Part shown: piece after piece, positions 1-6,405 of the stretch
Layout of the letters: every line of letters starts with the position of its first letter
Position numbering within the stretch: the stretch's first letter is position 1
Assembly (NCBI GenBank): GCA_964343975.1
Contig: CAYFLU010000077.1
Coordinates: 1-15,652 of the forward strand
Length of the DNA: 15,652 nt
Reading direction: 5' to 3'
DNA from: SCUN01 sp964343975
GTDB lineage: Bacteria > Acidobacteriota > Vicinamibacteria > Vicinamibacterales > SCN-69-37
Program-made: the position numbers and the translations under genes
Notes under the pieces: generated by a model
Seen by the model: the letters and a program-made list of their open reading frames with translations, nothing else
Told to the model about the DNA's origin: nothing
Databases searched by the model: none

Positions 1-1637
1 GAGAAGTGATCGCGGCCGGTGCACGCGCCGACGTGCGCGAGGTGCATCGTGACGTTCAGGCCCTCGTTCGGCCCCGTGAGGTTGCGCTGGTAGCGCCAGA
101 ACTCGAAGCCTTCGCGCGCGATGCCTTCCATGAAGGCGGCAAACGTCGACACGACGTTGAACTGCGGCCCGTGGCCCGTGAAGCCGAGGCCGTTCGTGAC
201 GAGCGTGGCCGCCTGCTCTTCGATGCTCAGTTCGAACTTGTGGTCGGCCTTCAGTTGCGCGGCCGCCTTGCCGAGCTTCGTCGACGGGTCGAGATCGCAC
301 GACACGATGAACATGCGATCGGCGTGCGCCTTCGCAATCGCCGCGTAGGCCGCTTCCGATCCGGCGCGCGCCGACACCCACTTGTCGGTGCCCGGCAGCG
401 CAATCGCGGCCACATCGGCGTCGTTCAACAGCAGATTCGGCGAGCCCTTGGCCGGGCGCGCTTCGGTGACGACGATGCGCGGCGCGGCCGCGCGGAGACG
501 CGCGAGCGCGGCCGATTCGTCGGCGGTGAGCTGCAGCAGCGCGTGACCGAGCACCGTCGCTTCGTCACGGCCCTTCATGCCGCCGTCATGGTGCGCTTCG
601 CCGCCCGGCAGACCATTGACGTAGAAGAGGCACTCGATCATCGGATGCGCGTCGCGGAAGCTCATCAGCGCGCCCGGGATCCACACTTCGGTGTTCATCG
701 CGACGTTGTGCGCCGCCGCGAAGTGCTGCACGTCCGCGAGCAGGCCGTACCGCTCGCCAAAAGTCGTGAGCGTGATCTTCTCCTTCTCCGTGGAGCGATA
801 GCCGAGCGGATAGATGAGGCTGGGCTGCCCGTGCTTCGCGTTCGCGAAGGCGGCGGCGTAGGCCGCGTAGAGCGCCGCGCGGTCATGAAGCGACGGCACT
901 TCGAGGACCTCGATGCCCAAGCTCTGCACGATCGGACGCGGGTCGCGGTTCAGCACGTGCGCGGTAGTGCCCGACAGCTGAATGCCGTTGCGGTGCATCA
1001 CGAAGAAGATCGGCGCGCGATGGAGACTCGCCGCGAGGAAGCCGTTCAACGCCTGCCCCGACACCCAACCGGCATCGCCCGTGTGGCAGATCACGAGTGC
1101 GTCGTCGCCCGTCTTCGCGCGGAGACCGAGCGCCTGCCCGGTGCCGACCGGCACCATCGCGCCGAGACGGCCCGAGCTGAGCTGCGTGCCGCCCGGCACC
1201 CACGACACGTGGCCAGCCACGTCGAGACTGCGGCGGAACGCGTCGATCACGCGCTGCTCGTCGAGGAACCCGAGCGCGGCGAGCGCGCCGTAATAGCCAA
1301 TGCTCGTGTGTCCGTGTTCGATGGTGAAGTGGCGGCGATCGTAGTCGATGCTCGCCAAGGTCATGAGCAGCGCGGGAATCAGGTCGAGCGCACCGCCGAG
1401 GTGGTCGATGTCACCGGCGCGAGCCAGCGACGCGGCCGACTTGATCGCCACAGTCGCAGCCGCCTTCTCGAGCGCCGCGAGCGTCACCGCGTCGGCGTCC
1501 GTGAACGGACGCGTCGCGGGATCGAGCGTGAACGGCACCACGCGCGATTCAAATCGCGCGCCGAGCAAGGGGGACGCCGCAATCAGCGACGCGTTACGTT
1601 GTGCCTGGGCGACATCGGAGCGTTTCTGGTGAGTCAA
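1..1637 (-). CDS. Transketolase-like thiamine-diphosphate enzyme (3' end cut by window)
   Basis: Thiamine diphosphate-dependent enzyme of the transketolase family, which transfers C2 ketol units between sugar phosphates in the cytoplasm. Seen: 545 residues. A TPP-binding half carries IEHGHTSIGYYG (transketolase-type His) and GDA at 187-189 with Asn at 217, matching the GDG-x(26-30)-N motif. The start of the pyrimidine-binding half has LSIEEQAA at about 470-477, holding the cofactor-activating Glu. The linker between the halves (with HNVAMNTEVWIPG and GEAHHDGGMKGRD) does not look like E. coli TktA. The protein is therefore a divergent single-chain member, and its substrate is uncertain. I chose the TTG at 1637: a stop lies just upstream in frame, the next ATG/GTG falls inside conserved-looking sequence, and TAAACT sits 9 nt upstream. 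The C-terminal domain lies beyond the left edge. Confidence 0.9.
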   Translation of the reverse strand, partial: MTHQKRSDVAQAQRNASLIAASPLLGARFESRVVPFTLDPATRPFTDADAVTLAALEKAAATVAIKSAASLARAGDIDHLGGALDLIPALLMTLASIDYDRRHFTIEHGHTSIGYYGALAALGFLDEQRVIDAFRRSLDVAGHVSWVPGGTQLSSGRLGAMVPVGTGQALGLRAKTGDDALVICHTGDAGWVSGQALNGFLAASLHRAPIFFVMHRNGIQLSGTTAHVLNRDPRPIVQSLGIEVLEVPSLHDRAALYAAYAAAFANAKHGQPSLIYPLGYRSTEKEKITLTTFGERYGLLADVQHFAAAHNVAMNTEVWIPGALMSFRDAHPMIECLFYVNGLPGGEAHHDGGMKGRDEATVLGHALLQLTADESAALARLRAAAPRIVVTEARPAKGSPNLLLNDADVAAIALPGTDKWVSARAGSEAAYAAIAKAHADRMFIVSCDLDPSTKLGKAAAQLKADHKFELSIEEQAATLVTNGLGFTGHGPQFNVVSTFAAFMEGIAREGFEFWRYQRNLTGPNEGLNVTMHLAHVGACTGRDHF

Positions 1638-1646
1638 AGCCCGACA

Positions 1647-1652
1647 AGTTTA
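1647..1652 (-). promoter_or_regulatory. Putative -10 box (TAAACT) of a leaderless promoter
   Basis: TAAACT lies 9 nt before the TTG start of the transketolase-like gene, with no Shine-Dalgarno site. It fits the TANNNT spacing seen at seven other genes here. No -35 is evident, and the upstream side is lost in the N gap. Confidence 0.35.
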
Positions 1653-1659
1653 CCAAACG

Positions 1660-1759
1660 NNNNNNNNNNNNNNNNNNNNNNNNNNNNNNNNNNNNNNNNN
1701 NNNNNNNNNNNNNNNNNNNNNNNNNNNNNNNNNNNNNNNNNNNNNNNNNNNNNNNNNNN
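1660..1759. other. Assembly gap (100 N)
   Basis: Exactly 100 N, the usual placeholder for a gap of unknown size. It hides the start of the small membrane-protein gene on the right and part of the promoter region of the transketolase-like gene on the left. Confidence 0.98.
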
Positions 1760-1951
1760 ACCTACTCGGCCGTCGTCATCAAGCCCAAGATCGATCACAT
1801 CCGCAACACGACGCCGCAGACGATGGCGTCCTTGCCGGCCAACGATCCGATCCGGAAGGAATTCGGCATGCTCCACGGGCTGTCGAACGCGTTGATGCTC
1901 GTCGCGTTCGGCGGCGCGCTGTTCATGCTCTGGGCCGATACGAAGGAGTAG
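1760..1951 (+). CDS. C-terminal end of a small membrane protein, DUF4149/TMEM205-like
   Basis: Only the last 63 residues and the stop are visible; the start is in the N gap. The sequence ends with a conserved-looking FGMLHGLSNALMLVAFGG segment and a C-terminal hydrophobic helix (LMLVAFGGALFML), followed by a charged tail. The layout of a soluble loop with DPIRKEF, then a LHGLS motif, then a terminal membrane helix resembles the end of DUF4149 (TMEM205-like) membrane proteins, whose function is not established. The family name is a recollection-based inference. The reading frame and stop are clear. The gene converges on the 405-aa exported protein gene with 10 bp between the stops. Confidence 0.6.
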   Translation, partial: TYSAVVIKPKIDHIRNTTPQTMASLPANDPIRKEFGMLHGLSNALMLVAFGGALFMLWADTKE

Positions 1952-1961
1952 CGCGAAGACG

Positions 1962-3179
1962 CTACTGGTACGACAGCCGGATCGCATCCTGATAGCCGCG
2001 GATCTTGCCGGCGTCGTACGCCGCGATGAGGTCCTTGATCGAACACAGCATCGACGCCGCGCGCGCGCCGGGCTGGGCCGGCATGACGTTGCTGTTGGGC
2101 ACCGAGCGGATGAACAGGCTGTGCGAATCGACCGGCAGCGCCGCGACGTTCTCGTAGAAGTTGCCCCACGTCGAGCTCTGAAACAGATACTGCTCGACGT
2201 TCGACGTATAGAAGGTGCCGACGACACCAGCACGCTCACGCACCCACGCGGCCACCGCCTTGATGGCCTTGGGCCCCATGAAGTCGCCGGTCACGGGCAC
2301 GAGCAGGTTCTTCGCCTCGAAGTCTTTCATCCACTTGTAGTTCGATTCGTTCGCCAGATACGCGTGGTTCGCGCCGGTCGCATCGGTCTGCGTCTGCATG
2401 TCGGCAAAACTGCGGAACGCGCCACCGAAGCCACCGCGCCCGCCCCGGCCACCGCCAAAGCCGAACCCGAAGCCGCCTCCGCCGCCGTAGCTGCGGCCGC
2501 TGCTGGTCTCGCACGCCTGATAGGTGAGATCCGGTCCGAACGTGTAGAAGCAGTTGTAGATCCACTGCAGCTGGTCGATGTCGGCGCTGTTGAGCGTGAA
2601 GCCGTGCTTCACCGTGATCAGCTCCGTCACTGCGCGCTTGTTGGCCTCGAACAGCTTCGGGTCGGGCTTGGCCAGGTAGATTGCATCGAACAGCTCACGC
2701 GCCGTGGCGTCGGCCTTGAGGTTCGCCGGCGTCGGCACGGAGAACAGCCGCGCGGCGAACTCCGCGCGATTCGCCGACATCTCGAAGAGCGCCTTGTAGA
2801 GCAGGTGCTGCAGCACGTTGCCGCGACGAATATCGACGATGAACGCGATCTTTGGTTTGAGCGCGGCCATGTAGGTGAAGTTCTGATCCGGCGCCACGCC
2901 CATGTACACCGTGCCGGGCGTCACCGTTTTCACGAGCTCCGGGATCGGCCACTGGAACATCGTCTCGTTCGACACGAGGTTCTCCGACCGGAACTCGCCG
3001 GCGGGCTCCGACAGCGCGTCGCGCAGCGCCCAGAAGTCGGCGTCCGTCAACCGATCGGGCATCGTGCGCAGCTGCGTCGCAGCGGCGGCCGGCGCGGTGG
3101 TTTGCGCCGGTGTCTGCGCGTGTGGCACCGCCACACTGAGTGCAACGACCGTGATTCCTGCCCAAGCCCATCGCGTCAT
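1962..3179 (-). CDS. Exported protein of unknown function with Rossmann/methyltransferase-like core and Gly-rich insert
   Basis: 405 residues. Residues 1-21 form a signal peptide ending near AQ (hydrophobic run GITVVALSVAV), so export is likely. Residues 45-75 carry DFWALRDALSEPAGEF and SENLVSNET. Residues 90-120 read GTVYMGVAPDQNFTY then KIAFIVDIRRGN, which looks like a class I methyltransferase motif I loop followed by an acidic residue ending strand 2. Residues 232-253 are a Gly/Phe/Arg-rich low-complexity stretch. The C-terminal half has GPKAIKAV and FYTSNVEQYLF. I recall similar proteins in Acidobacteria and Leptospira (possibly the family named LIC_10091) but cannot confirm the name. 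The ATG at 3179 has GGGAG 6-7 nt upstream and opens directly on the signal peptide. It starts 19 nt after the cyclophilin gene, so an operon is likely. No substrate can be assigned. Confidence 0.85.
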   Translation of the reverse strand: MTRWAWAGITVVALSVAVPHAQTPAQTTAPAAAATQLRTMPDRLTDADFWALRDALSEPAGEFRSENLVSNETMFQWPIPELVKTVTPGTVYMGVAPDQNFTYMAALKPKIAFIVDIRRGNVLQHLLYKALFEMSANRAEFAARLFSVPTPANLKADATARELFDAIYLAKPDPKLFEANKRAVTELITVKHGFTLNSADIDQLQWIYNCFYTFGPDLTYQACETSSGRSYGGGGGFGFGFGGGRGGRGGFGGAFRSFADMQTQTDATGANHAYLANESNYKWMKDFEAKNLLVPVTGDFMGPKAIKAVAAWVRERAGVVGTFYTSNVEQYLFQSSTWGNFYENVAALPVDSHSLFIRSVPNSNVMPAQPGARAASMLCSIKDLIAAYDAGKIRGYQDAIRLSYQ

Positions 3180-3185
3180 AGCCCA

Positions 3186-3190
3186 CTCCC
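3186..3190 (-). promoter_or_regulatory. Ribosome binding site of the 405-aa exported protein gene
   Basis: GGGAG on the minus strand, 6 nt before the ATG at 3179. It decides this start over the upstream in-frame codons, which lie inside the cyclophilin gene. Confidence 0.6.
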
Positions 3191-3198
3191 CCACAAGT

Positions 3199-4182
3199 TC
3201 ATTGCCGCGCATCCACGCGCCACATCCGATAGATCGTGACCGGCCCCGACAGATTCTGCCCGTCGACCGGCTGTTGCTGGATCTTTCTGACGACGTCGAG
3301 GCCGGAAAGGACGTGGCCAAACGCCGCACCGCCTTGCGCGTCATCGAAGCGCAGGCCACCGAAGTCGAGCGACGGCTGATCGTCGAGCAGCACGAAGAAA
3401 TCAGAGGTCGCCGTATCGGCGCCGGTGCCCCGGGCCATCGAGACGACGCCGGTGACGTGTGTGATGCCCGTCACACTCGTCCGTTCGAGCGGAATCGGCG
3501 GAAAGCCCTGGGGGCGCCGGGACGGATCGATGCCGCCCTGGATGATGTTCATCATCGGGCGGTTCGGGGGCTGCGGCGTGTAGTTGTCGGGACGGGTCGC
3601 GCGATGGAAGCGGCCGTTGTCGAAGAGCGTCGCGTCCACGTATTTGAGAAAGTTCGTCGCGGTGATCGGCGCGCGCTTCGTGTCGACCGCGATGTAGAAC
3701 GTGCCGAGTGAGGTCCAGACACCGACGGCCTCCTCGCCCGGCGCCAATGCGGACGTGACCTCTCGCGGCGCGACGGGGTTCGGGAGCGTGGCGATCGAGG
3801 GCACGTCCGGATGCTCGAAGAACGCATCGAGATCGAGCATCACGGTCACTGCGAGCGTCTGGCCGGCCGCAAGGGCGGACCGCGGGCGCGTGTAGGTCGT
3901 GAAACCCGGCAATGCGCCCACGGTCAGCGCATAGTTCCCGGGCGTGATGCCATCGAGCCGCGCCTCACCGGACATCCCGGTGGCGAAGCTCTCGACGACA
4001 TTGCTGCGGCCGTTCACGACGGTGAGCGCCGCTGGGCTGAGCTTCACGGTCACGCCCGGCAGCACGCCGCCGTTGCGATCCACCGTCTTCACGACAAGCG
4101 ATGCGGTCGGCGACGACGCGGGAGCGGCCGGCGTTTGCTGCAGGCTGAACGCCGCGAGCACGACCAGCAGAATGTTGAGCAT
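3199..4182 (-). CDS. Exported carboxypeptidase-regulatory-like / cyclophilin-type peptidyl-prolyl isomerase fusion
   Basis: 327 residues, probably periplasmic. Residues 1-16 form a hydrophobic signal segment (MLNILLVVLAAFSLQ). Residues 27-117 look like a carboxypeptidase-regulatory/Cna-B-type beta-sandwich (SLVVKTVDRNGGVLPGVTV, then EARLDGITPGNYALTV). Residues 150-325 are a cyclophilin domain: LGTFYIAVDTKRAPITATNF, FHR at 192-194 (catalytic Arg), IIQGG at 214-218, and SMARGTGADTATSDFF at 248-263. Cyclophilins catalyse cis-trans isomerisation of X-Pro bonds. Fusion to the N-terminal sandwich is less usual and could anchor the isomerase to an envelope partner (inference). I chose the ATG at 4182 because it opens on the signal peptide and has TACCAT 7 nt upstream. 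A longer frame reaches back into the repeat element and is rejected. First gene of a two-gene operon. Confidence 0.9.
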   Translation of the reverse strand: MLNILLVVLAAFSLQQTPAAPASSPTASLVVKTVDRNGGVLPGVTVKLSPAALTVVNGRSNVVESFATGMSGEARLDGITPGNYALTVGALPGFTTYTRPRSALAAGQTLAVTVMLDLDAFFEHPDVPSIATLPNPVAPREVTSALAPGEEAVGVWTSLGTFYIAVDTKRAPITATNFLKYVDATLFDNGRFHRATRPDNYTPQPPNRPMMNIIQGGIDPSRRPQGFPPIPLERTSVTGITHVTGVVSMARGTGADTATSDFFVLLDDQPSLDFGGLRFDDAQGGAAFGHVLSGLDVVRKIQQQPVDGQNLSGPVTIYRMWRVDARQ

Positions 4183-4189
4183 TTCGCAG

Positions 4190-4195
4190 ATGGTA
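4190..4195 (-). promoter_or_regulatory. Putative -10 box (TACCAT), leaderless
   Basis: TACCAT lies 7 nt before the ATG at 4182, with no Shine-Dalgarno site. It sits just outside the repeat element, so the operon seems to keep its own promoter core while any -35 position falls at the repeat edge. Confidence 0.4.
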
Positions 4196-4202
4196 GACCA
4201 AC

Positions 4203-4405
4203 ATCGGCTCACGCGGAGAGCGCGGAGGGCGCGGAGGTGAGTGGGGCCTGGTGGCCCGGCTTTGCCGGGCAAGCCGGGGCGAGAGCGACCAAGAAAACAA
4301 CAGCGCGTCCAACTCAGGCGCTCTTGTTTCTTGGTCGCTCTCACCCCGGCCGGCCGCCGAAGGCGGCCGCCAGGCCCCGCGTTCTTTGCTCATCCGATCA
4401 GATCG
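4203..4405. repeat. Repeat element copy A: cloverleaf-forming palindrome
   Basis: Positions 4243-4405 are identical to 5083-5245 (163 bp, same orientation, offset 840). The shared left flank 4203-4240 is a diverged match to 5045-5082. Pairing within 4243-4378: outer stem 4243-4251 with 4370-4378 (GGGGCCTGG/CCAGGCCCC). Left hairpin 4254-4260/4264-4270 with TTT loop. Right hairpin 4352-4358/4362-4368 with GAA loop. Central stem 4273-4279/4344-4350, continuing from 4281-4306 against 4318-4342 with one bulge and one mismatch around an 11-nt loop. Together this makes a four-way-junction cloverleaf. The stop codon of the GxxExxY gene (4390-4392) lies inside the identical part. Confidence 0.9.
4208..4236 (-). 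repeat. Outer inverted repeat of copy A, matching the 40-bp tandem units
   Basis: The reverse complement of this segment matches 4447-4474 (CTCCGCGCCCTCCGCG then CTCCGCGTGAG) apart from a short indel. The cloverleaf is therefore enclosed in a larger palindrome of about 267 bp. Confidence 0.7.
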
Positions 4406-4926
4406 TCTCCGCGTCCTCCGCGCCTCCGCGTGAGATACCCGCCTGTCTCCGCGCCCTCCGCGCCTCCGCGTGAGATGCCCGCCTGTCTCTGCGTCCCCAG
4501 CGTCTCCGCGCGAGATGACTCTGCCTTTGCGCCGCGTGCGCCATCCGGGTAGTTGTTGACCACCCGCCTCAACCCCTCTTTCAGCGTAGGTGCACCGAAG
4601 TTGATCAGCAGCCCGACCGGCAGCTTCAGCAGCTTCAGATACGTGAGCAATTGCTTGAAGTGCACTGGCGCAAGCTGTTCGACGGATTTGAGCTCCACCA
4701 CCACACGCTGCTCAACCAGCAGATCGACGCGGAGCCCCTCATCGAAGCGCATGCCGTCGAACTCGAACGACACCGATGCGTGTCGCTCCACGTGCAGCCC
4801 CCGTCTCGTCAGCGCACGCGCAAGCACCGCGTCGTACACCGACTCGAGGAGTCCTGGGCCCAGATCGCGATGAATCTGCACCGATGCGTCGACAATGACT
4901 CCGGTCACCGTGTCCAACTCCGTCAT
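4390..4926 (-). CDS. GxxExxY protein, PD-(D/E)XK nuclease fold
   Basis: 178 residues from the ATG at 4926. The core, residues 1-128, matches the GxxExxY family (TIGR04256/PF13366, a PD-(D/E)XK superfamily group). GLLESVY at 25-31 gives the motif with Glu28; Asp68 is in LRVDLLV; Glu78-x-Lys80 is in VVVELKS; KQLLTYL at 91-97 is a helix often conserved. All putative nuclease residues are present, but activity and target are unknown. Residues 129-178 are a repetitive tail (SRGGAEGAE, LTRRRGGRGDD) translated from the 40-bp tandem repeats, ending at a stop inside repeat copy A. The start at MTELDTVTG matches where family members usually begin. An in-frame ATG at 5016 and a GTG inside repeat copy B are possible but less likely. 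No ribosome binding site or promoter is clear. The gene is bracketed by the two repeat copies. Confidence 0.85.
   Translation of the reverse strand: MTELDTVTGVIVDASVQIHRDLGPGLLESVYDAVLARALTRRGLHVERHASVSFEFDGMRFDEGLRVDLLVEQRVVVELKSVEQLAPVHFKQLLTYLKLLKLPVGLLINFGAPTLKEGLRRVVNNYPDGARGAKAESSRAETLGTQRQAGISRGGAEGAETGGYLTRRRGGRGDDLIG
4406..4525. repeat. Three tandem 40-bp units (CTCCGCG-rich)
   Basis: Units 4406-4445 and 4446-4485 are nearly identical (TCTCCGCG, CTCCGCGCCTCCGCGTGAGA, CCCGCCTG blocks). Unit 4486-4525 is diverged. They encode the C-terminal tail of the GxxExxY protein on the minus strand. A related, shortened unit lies at 5346-5370 after the N gap. Confidence 0.85.
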
Positions 4927-5044
4927 GCCACTTGGGACTGGAAGATTCGTGCCACGCACAGTCCCTGCGACGGCGGGCATCTTGGGCGGTCCCGTCGCAG
5001 AAACTGACACGTTCATCGGTGCAAGGCGTCGCACTTTCTGAAAG

Positions 5045-5245
5045 ATCGGCTCACGCAGAGAACGCAGAGCGCGCAGAGGTGAGGGGCCTGGTGGCCCGGC
5101 TTTGCCGGGCAAGCCGGGGCGAGAGCGACCAAGAAAACAACAGCGCGTCCAACTCAGGCGCTCTTGTTTCTTGGTCGCTCTCACCCCGGCCGGCCGCCGA
5201 AGGCGGCCGCCAGGCCCCGCGTTCTTTGCTCATCCGATCAGATCG
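5045..5245. repeat. Repeat element copy B: cloverleaf-forming palindrome
   Basis: 5083-5245 repeats 4243-4405 without a mismatch, with the cloverleaf at 5083-5218. The left flank 5045-5082 matches copy A with mostly G-to-A differences and a 2-nt deletion. The copy runs directly into the N gap. It lies upstream (5') of the GxxExxY gene, while copy A lies at its 3' end. Confidence 0.9.
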
Positions 5246-5345
5246 NNNNNNNNNNNNNNNNNNNNNNNNNNNNNNNNNNNNNNNNNNNNNNNNNNNNNNN
5301 NNNNNNNNNNNNNNNNNNNNNNNNNNNNNNNNNNNNNNNNNNNNN
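5246..5345. other. Assembly gap (100 N) at the end of repeat copy B
   Basis: Exactly 100 N, beginning at the base where the 163-bp identity to copy A ends. This is what one expects when an assembler stops in a multi-copy repeat. Confidence 0.98.
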
Positions 5346-5370
5346 GTCTCCGCGTCCTCCGCGTGAGATG
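5346..5370. repeat. Remnant of the 40-bp CTCCGCG unit
   Basis: CTCCGCG and CCTCCGCGTGAGATG blocks match the tandem units at 4406-4485 with an internal deletion. This suggests the right edge of repeat copy B lies about here, 30 bp before icd. Confidence 0.6.
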
Positions 5371-5386
5371 TCCGCAGGTTTCGGTC

Positions 5387-5392
5387 TAACAT
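5387..5392 (+). promoter_or_regulatory. Putative -10 box (TAACAT) of the icd gene
   Basis: TAACAT lies 7 nt before the ATG at 5400, with no Shine-Dalgarno site. The region where a -35 would sit is the right edge of repeat copy B, so the repeat may have changed icd expression. Confidence 0.35.
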
Positions 5393-5399
5393 CCCTGTC

Positions 5400-6398
5400 A
5401 TGGCGCACACGATCACGCTCATCCCCGGCGACGGCATCGGCCCTGAAGTCTGCGACGCGGTCGTGCGCATCATCGACGCGGCCGGCGTGAAGATCGACTG
5501 GGACCGCCACGACGCGGGCCTCGTGGCGTTCCACAAGACCGGCCACACGCTCCCGAACGAGTTGCTCGACTCGGTCCGCAAGAACCGGGTCGCGCTCAAG
5601 GGCCCGGTGACCACCCCGGTCGGCGAAGGCTTCACGAGCGTGAACGTGGGCCTGCGCAAGGCGCTCGACCTCTATTCGAATCTCCGCCCGGTGATCAATC
5701 TCCCGGGCGTGAAGACGCGGTTCTCGGGCGTCGACATCGTGATCGTCCGCGAGAACACCGAAGACCTCTACGCCGGCCTCGAGCACGTCGTCGTGAAGGG
5801 CGTCGTCGAGAGCCTGAAGATCATCACGGAGGTCGCCTCCACGCGCATCGCGGAGTTCGCGTTCGCGCACGCACGCCGCTACGGCCGCAAGAAGGTCACG
5901 GCCGTGCACAAGGCGAACATCATGAAGCTCAGCGACGGACTGTTCATCGACTGCTGCCGGACCGTGTCGCGCAAGTACACCGACATCGCGTATGAAGAAC
6001 GGATCGTCGACGCGGCGTGCATGCAGCTCGTGATGGTCCCCGAGCGGTTCGACGTCGTGGTGCTGCCGAATCTCTACGGCGACATCGTGTCGGACCTCTG
6101 CGCCGGCCTGGTGGGGGGCCTCGGCATCGTCCCCGGCGCGAACCTGGGGGCCGAGTATGCGGTGTTCGAAGCCGTGCACGGCAGCGCGCCCGACATCGCG
6201 GGGCAGAATGTGGCGAATCCGACGGCCCTGCTACAGTCGGCGCTGATGATGCTTCACCACATCAACGAAGGCGCCGCGGCCGAGCGCATCTTTGCCGCAT
6301 TGCGCCGCGTGATGACGGCCGGCACCGTCACGACCCGGGATCTCGGTGGCACGGCGGCGACGACGGCGTTCACTGATGCCGTGATCGCGGCCCTGTAG
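5400..6398 (+). CDS. icd: NAD-type isocitrate dehydrogenase (isocitrate/isopropylmalate dehydrogenase family)
   Basis: 332 residues, cytoplasmic, oxidative decarboxylation of isocitrate to 2-oxoglutarate in the TCA cycle. Seen: LIPGDGIGPEV at 7-17. The substrate segment SVNVGLRKALDLYSNLRP (80-97), with Ser80, Arg86 and Arg96, is typical of isocitrate dehydrogenase rather than LeuB. Arg118 and catalytic Tyr124 are in RENTEDLYAG; Lys171 is in VHKANIMK; Asp228 and Asp232 are in NLYGDIVSDL. HGSAPDIAGQN at 260-270 precedes the nucleotide-specificity region and resembles NAD-dependent short forms. Length fits the short NAD-IDH class (about 330-340 residues). A homoisocitrate or tartrate dehydrogenase role cannot be excluded from sequence alone. 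ATG at 5400 begins the Rossmann strand directly. A GC hairpin follows the stop. Confidence 0.93.
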   Translation: MAHTITLIPGDGIGPEVCDAVVRIIDAAGVKIDWDRHDAGLVAFHKTGHTLPNELLDSVRKNRVALKGPVTTPVGEGFTSVNVGLRKALDLYSNLRPVINLPGVKTRFSGVDIVIVRENTEDLYAGLEHVVVKGVVESLKIITEVASTRIAEFAFAHARRYGRKKVTAVHKANIMKLSDGLFIDCCRTVSRKYTDIAYEERIVDAACMQLVMVPERFDVVVLPNLYGDIVSDLCAGLVGGLGIVPGANLGAEYAVFEAVHGSAPDIAGQNVANPTALLQSALMMLHHINEGAAAERIFAALRRVMTAGTVTTRDLGGTAATTAFTDAVIAAL

Positions 6399-6405
6399 CG
6401 CCCCC

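Noticed and set aside
6..1895. 629-residue plus-strand open frame through the first N gap
   Set aside because: It is antisense to the transketolase-like gene, has Arg/His-rich composition with no recognisable domain, and is continuous only because N codons are read through.
2121..3239. 372-residue plus-strand open frame
   Set aside because: Antisense shadow of the 405-aa exported protein gene, which has a signal peptide, a ribosome binding site and conserved segments.
4243..4378. tRNA gene
   Set aside because: The cloverleaf is 136 nt with a central stem of more than 30 bp and tri-nucleotide hairpin loops. No T-loop, D-loop or anticodon arm fits.
4243..4405. Insertion sequence
   Set aside because: No transposase gene or clear target-site duplication was found. 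The only gene between the copies is GxxExxY, so the element is listed as a repeat.
4406..4525. CRISPR-like array
   Set aside because: The 40-bp units are contiguous tandem copies without unique spacers, are partly coding, and no cas gene is nearby.
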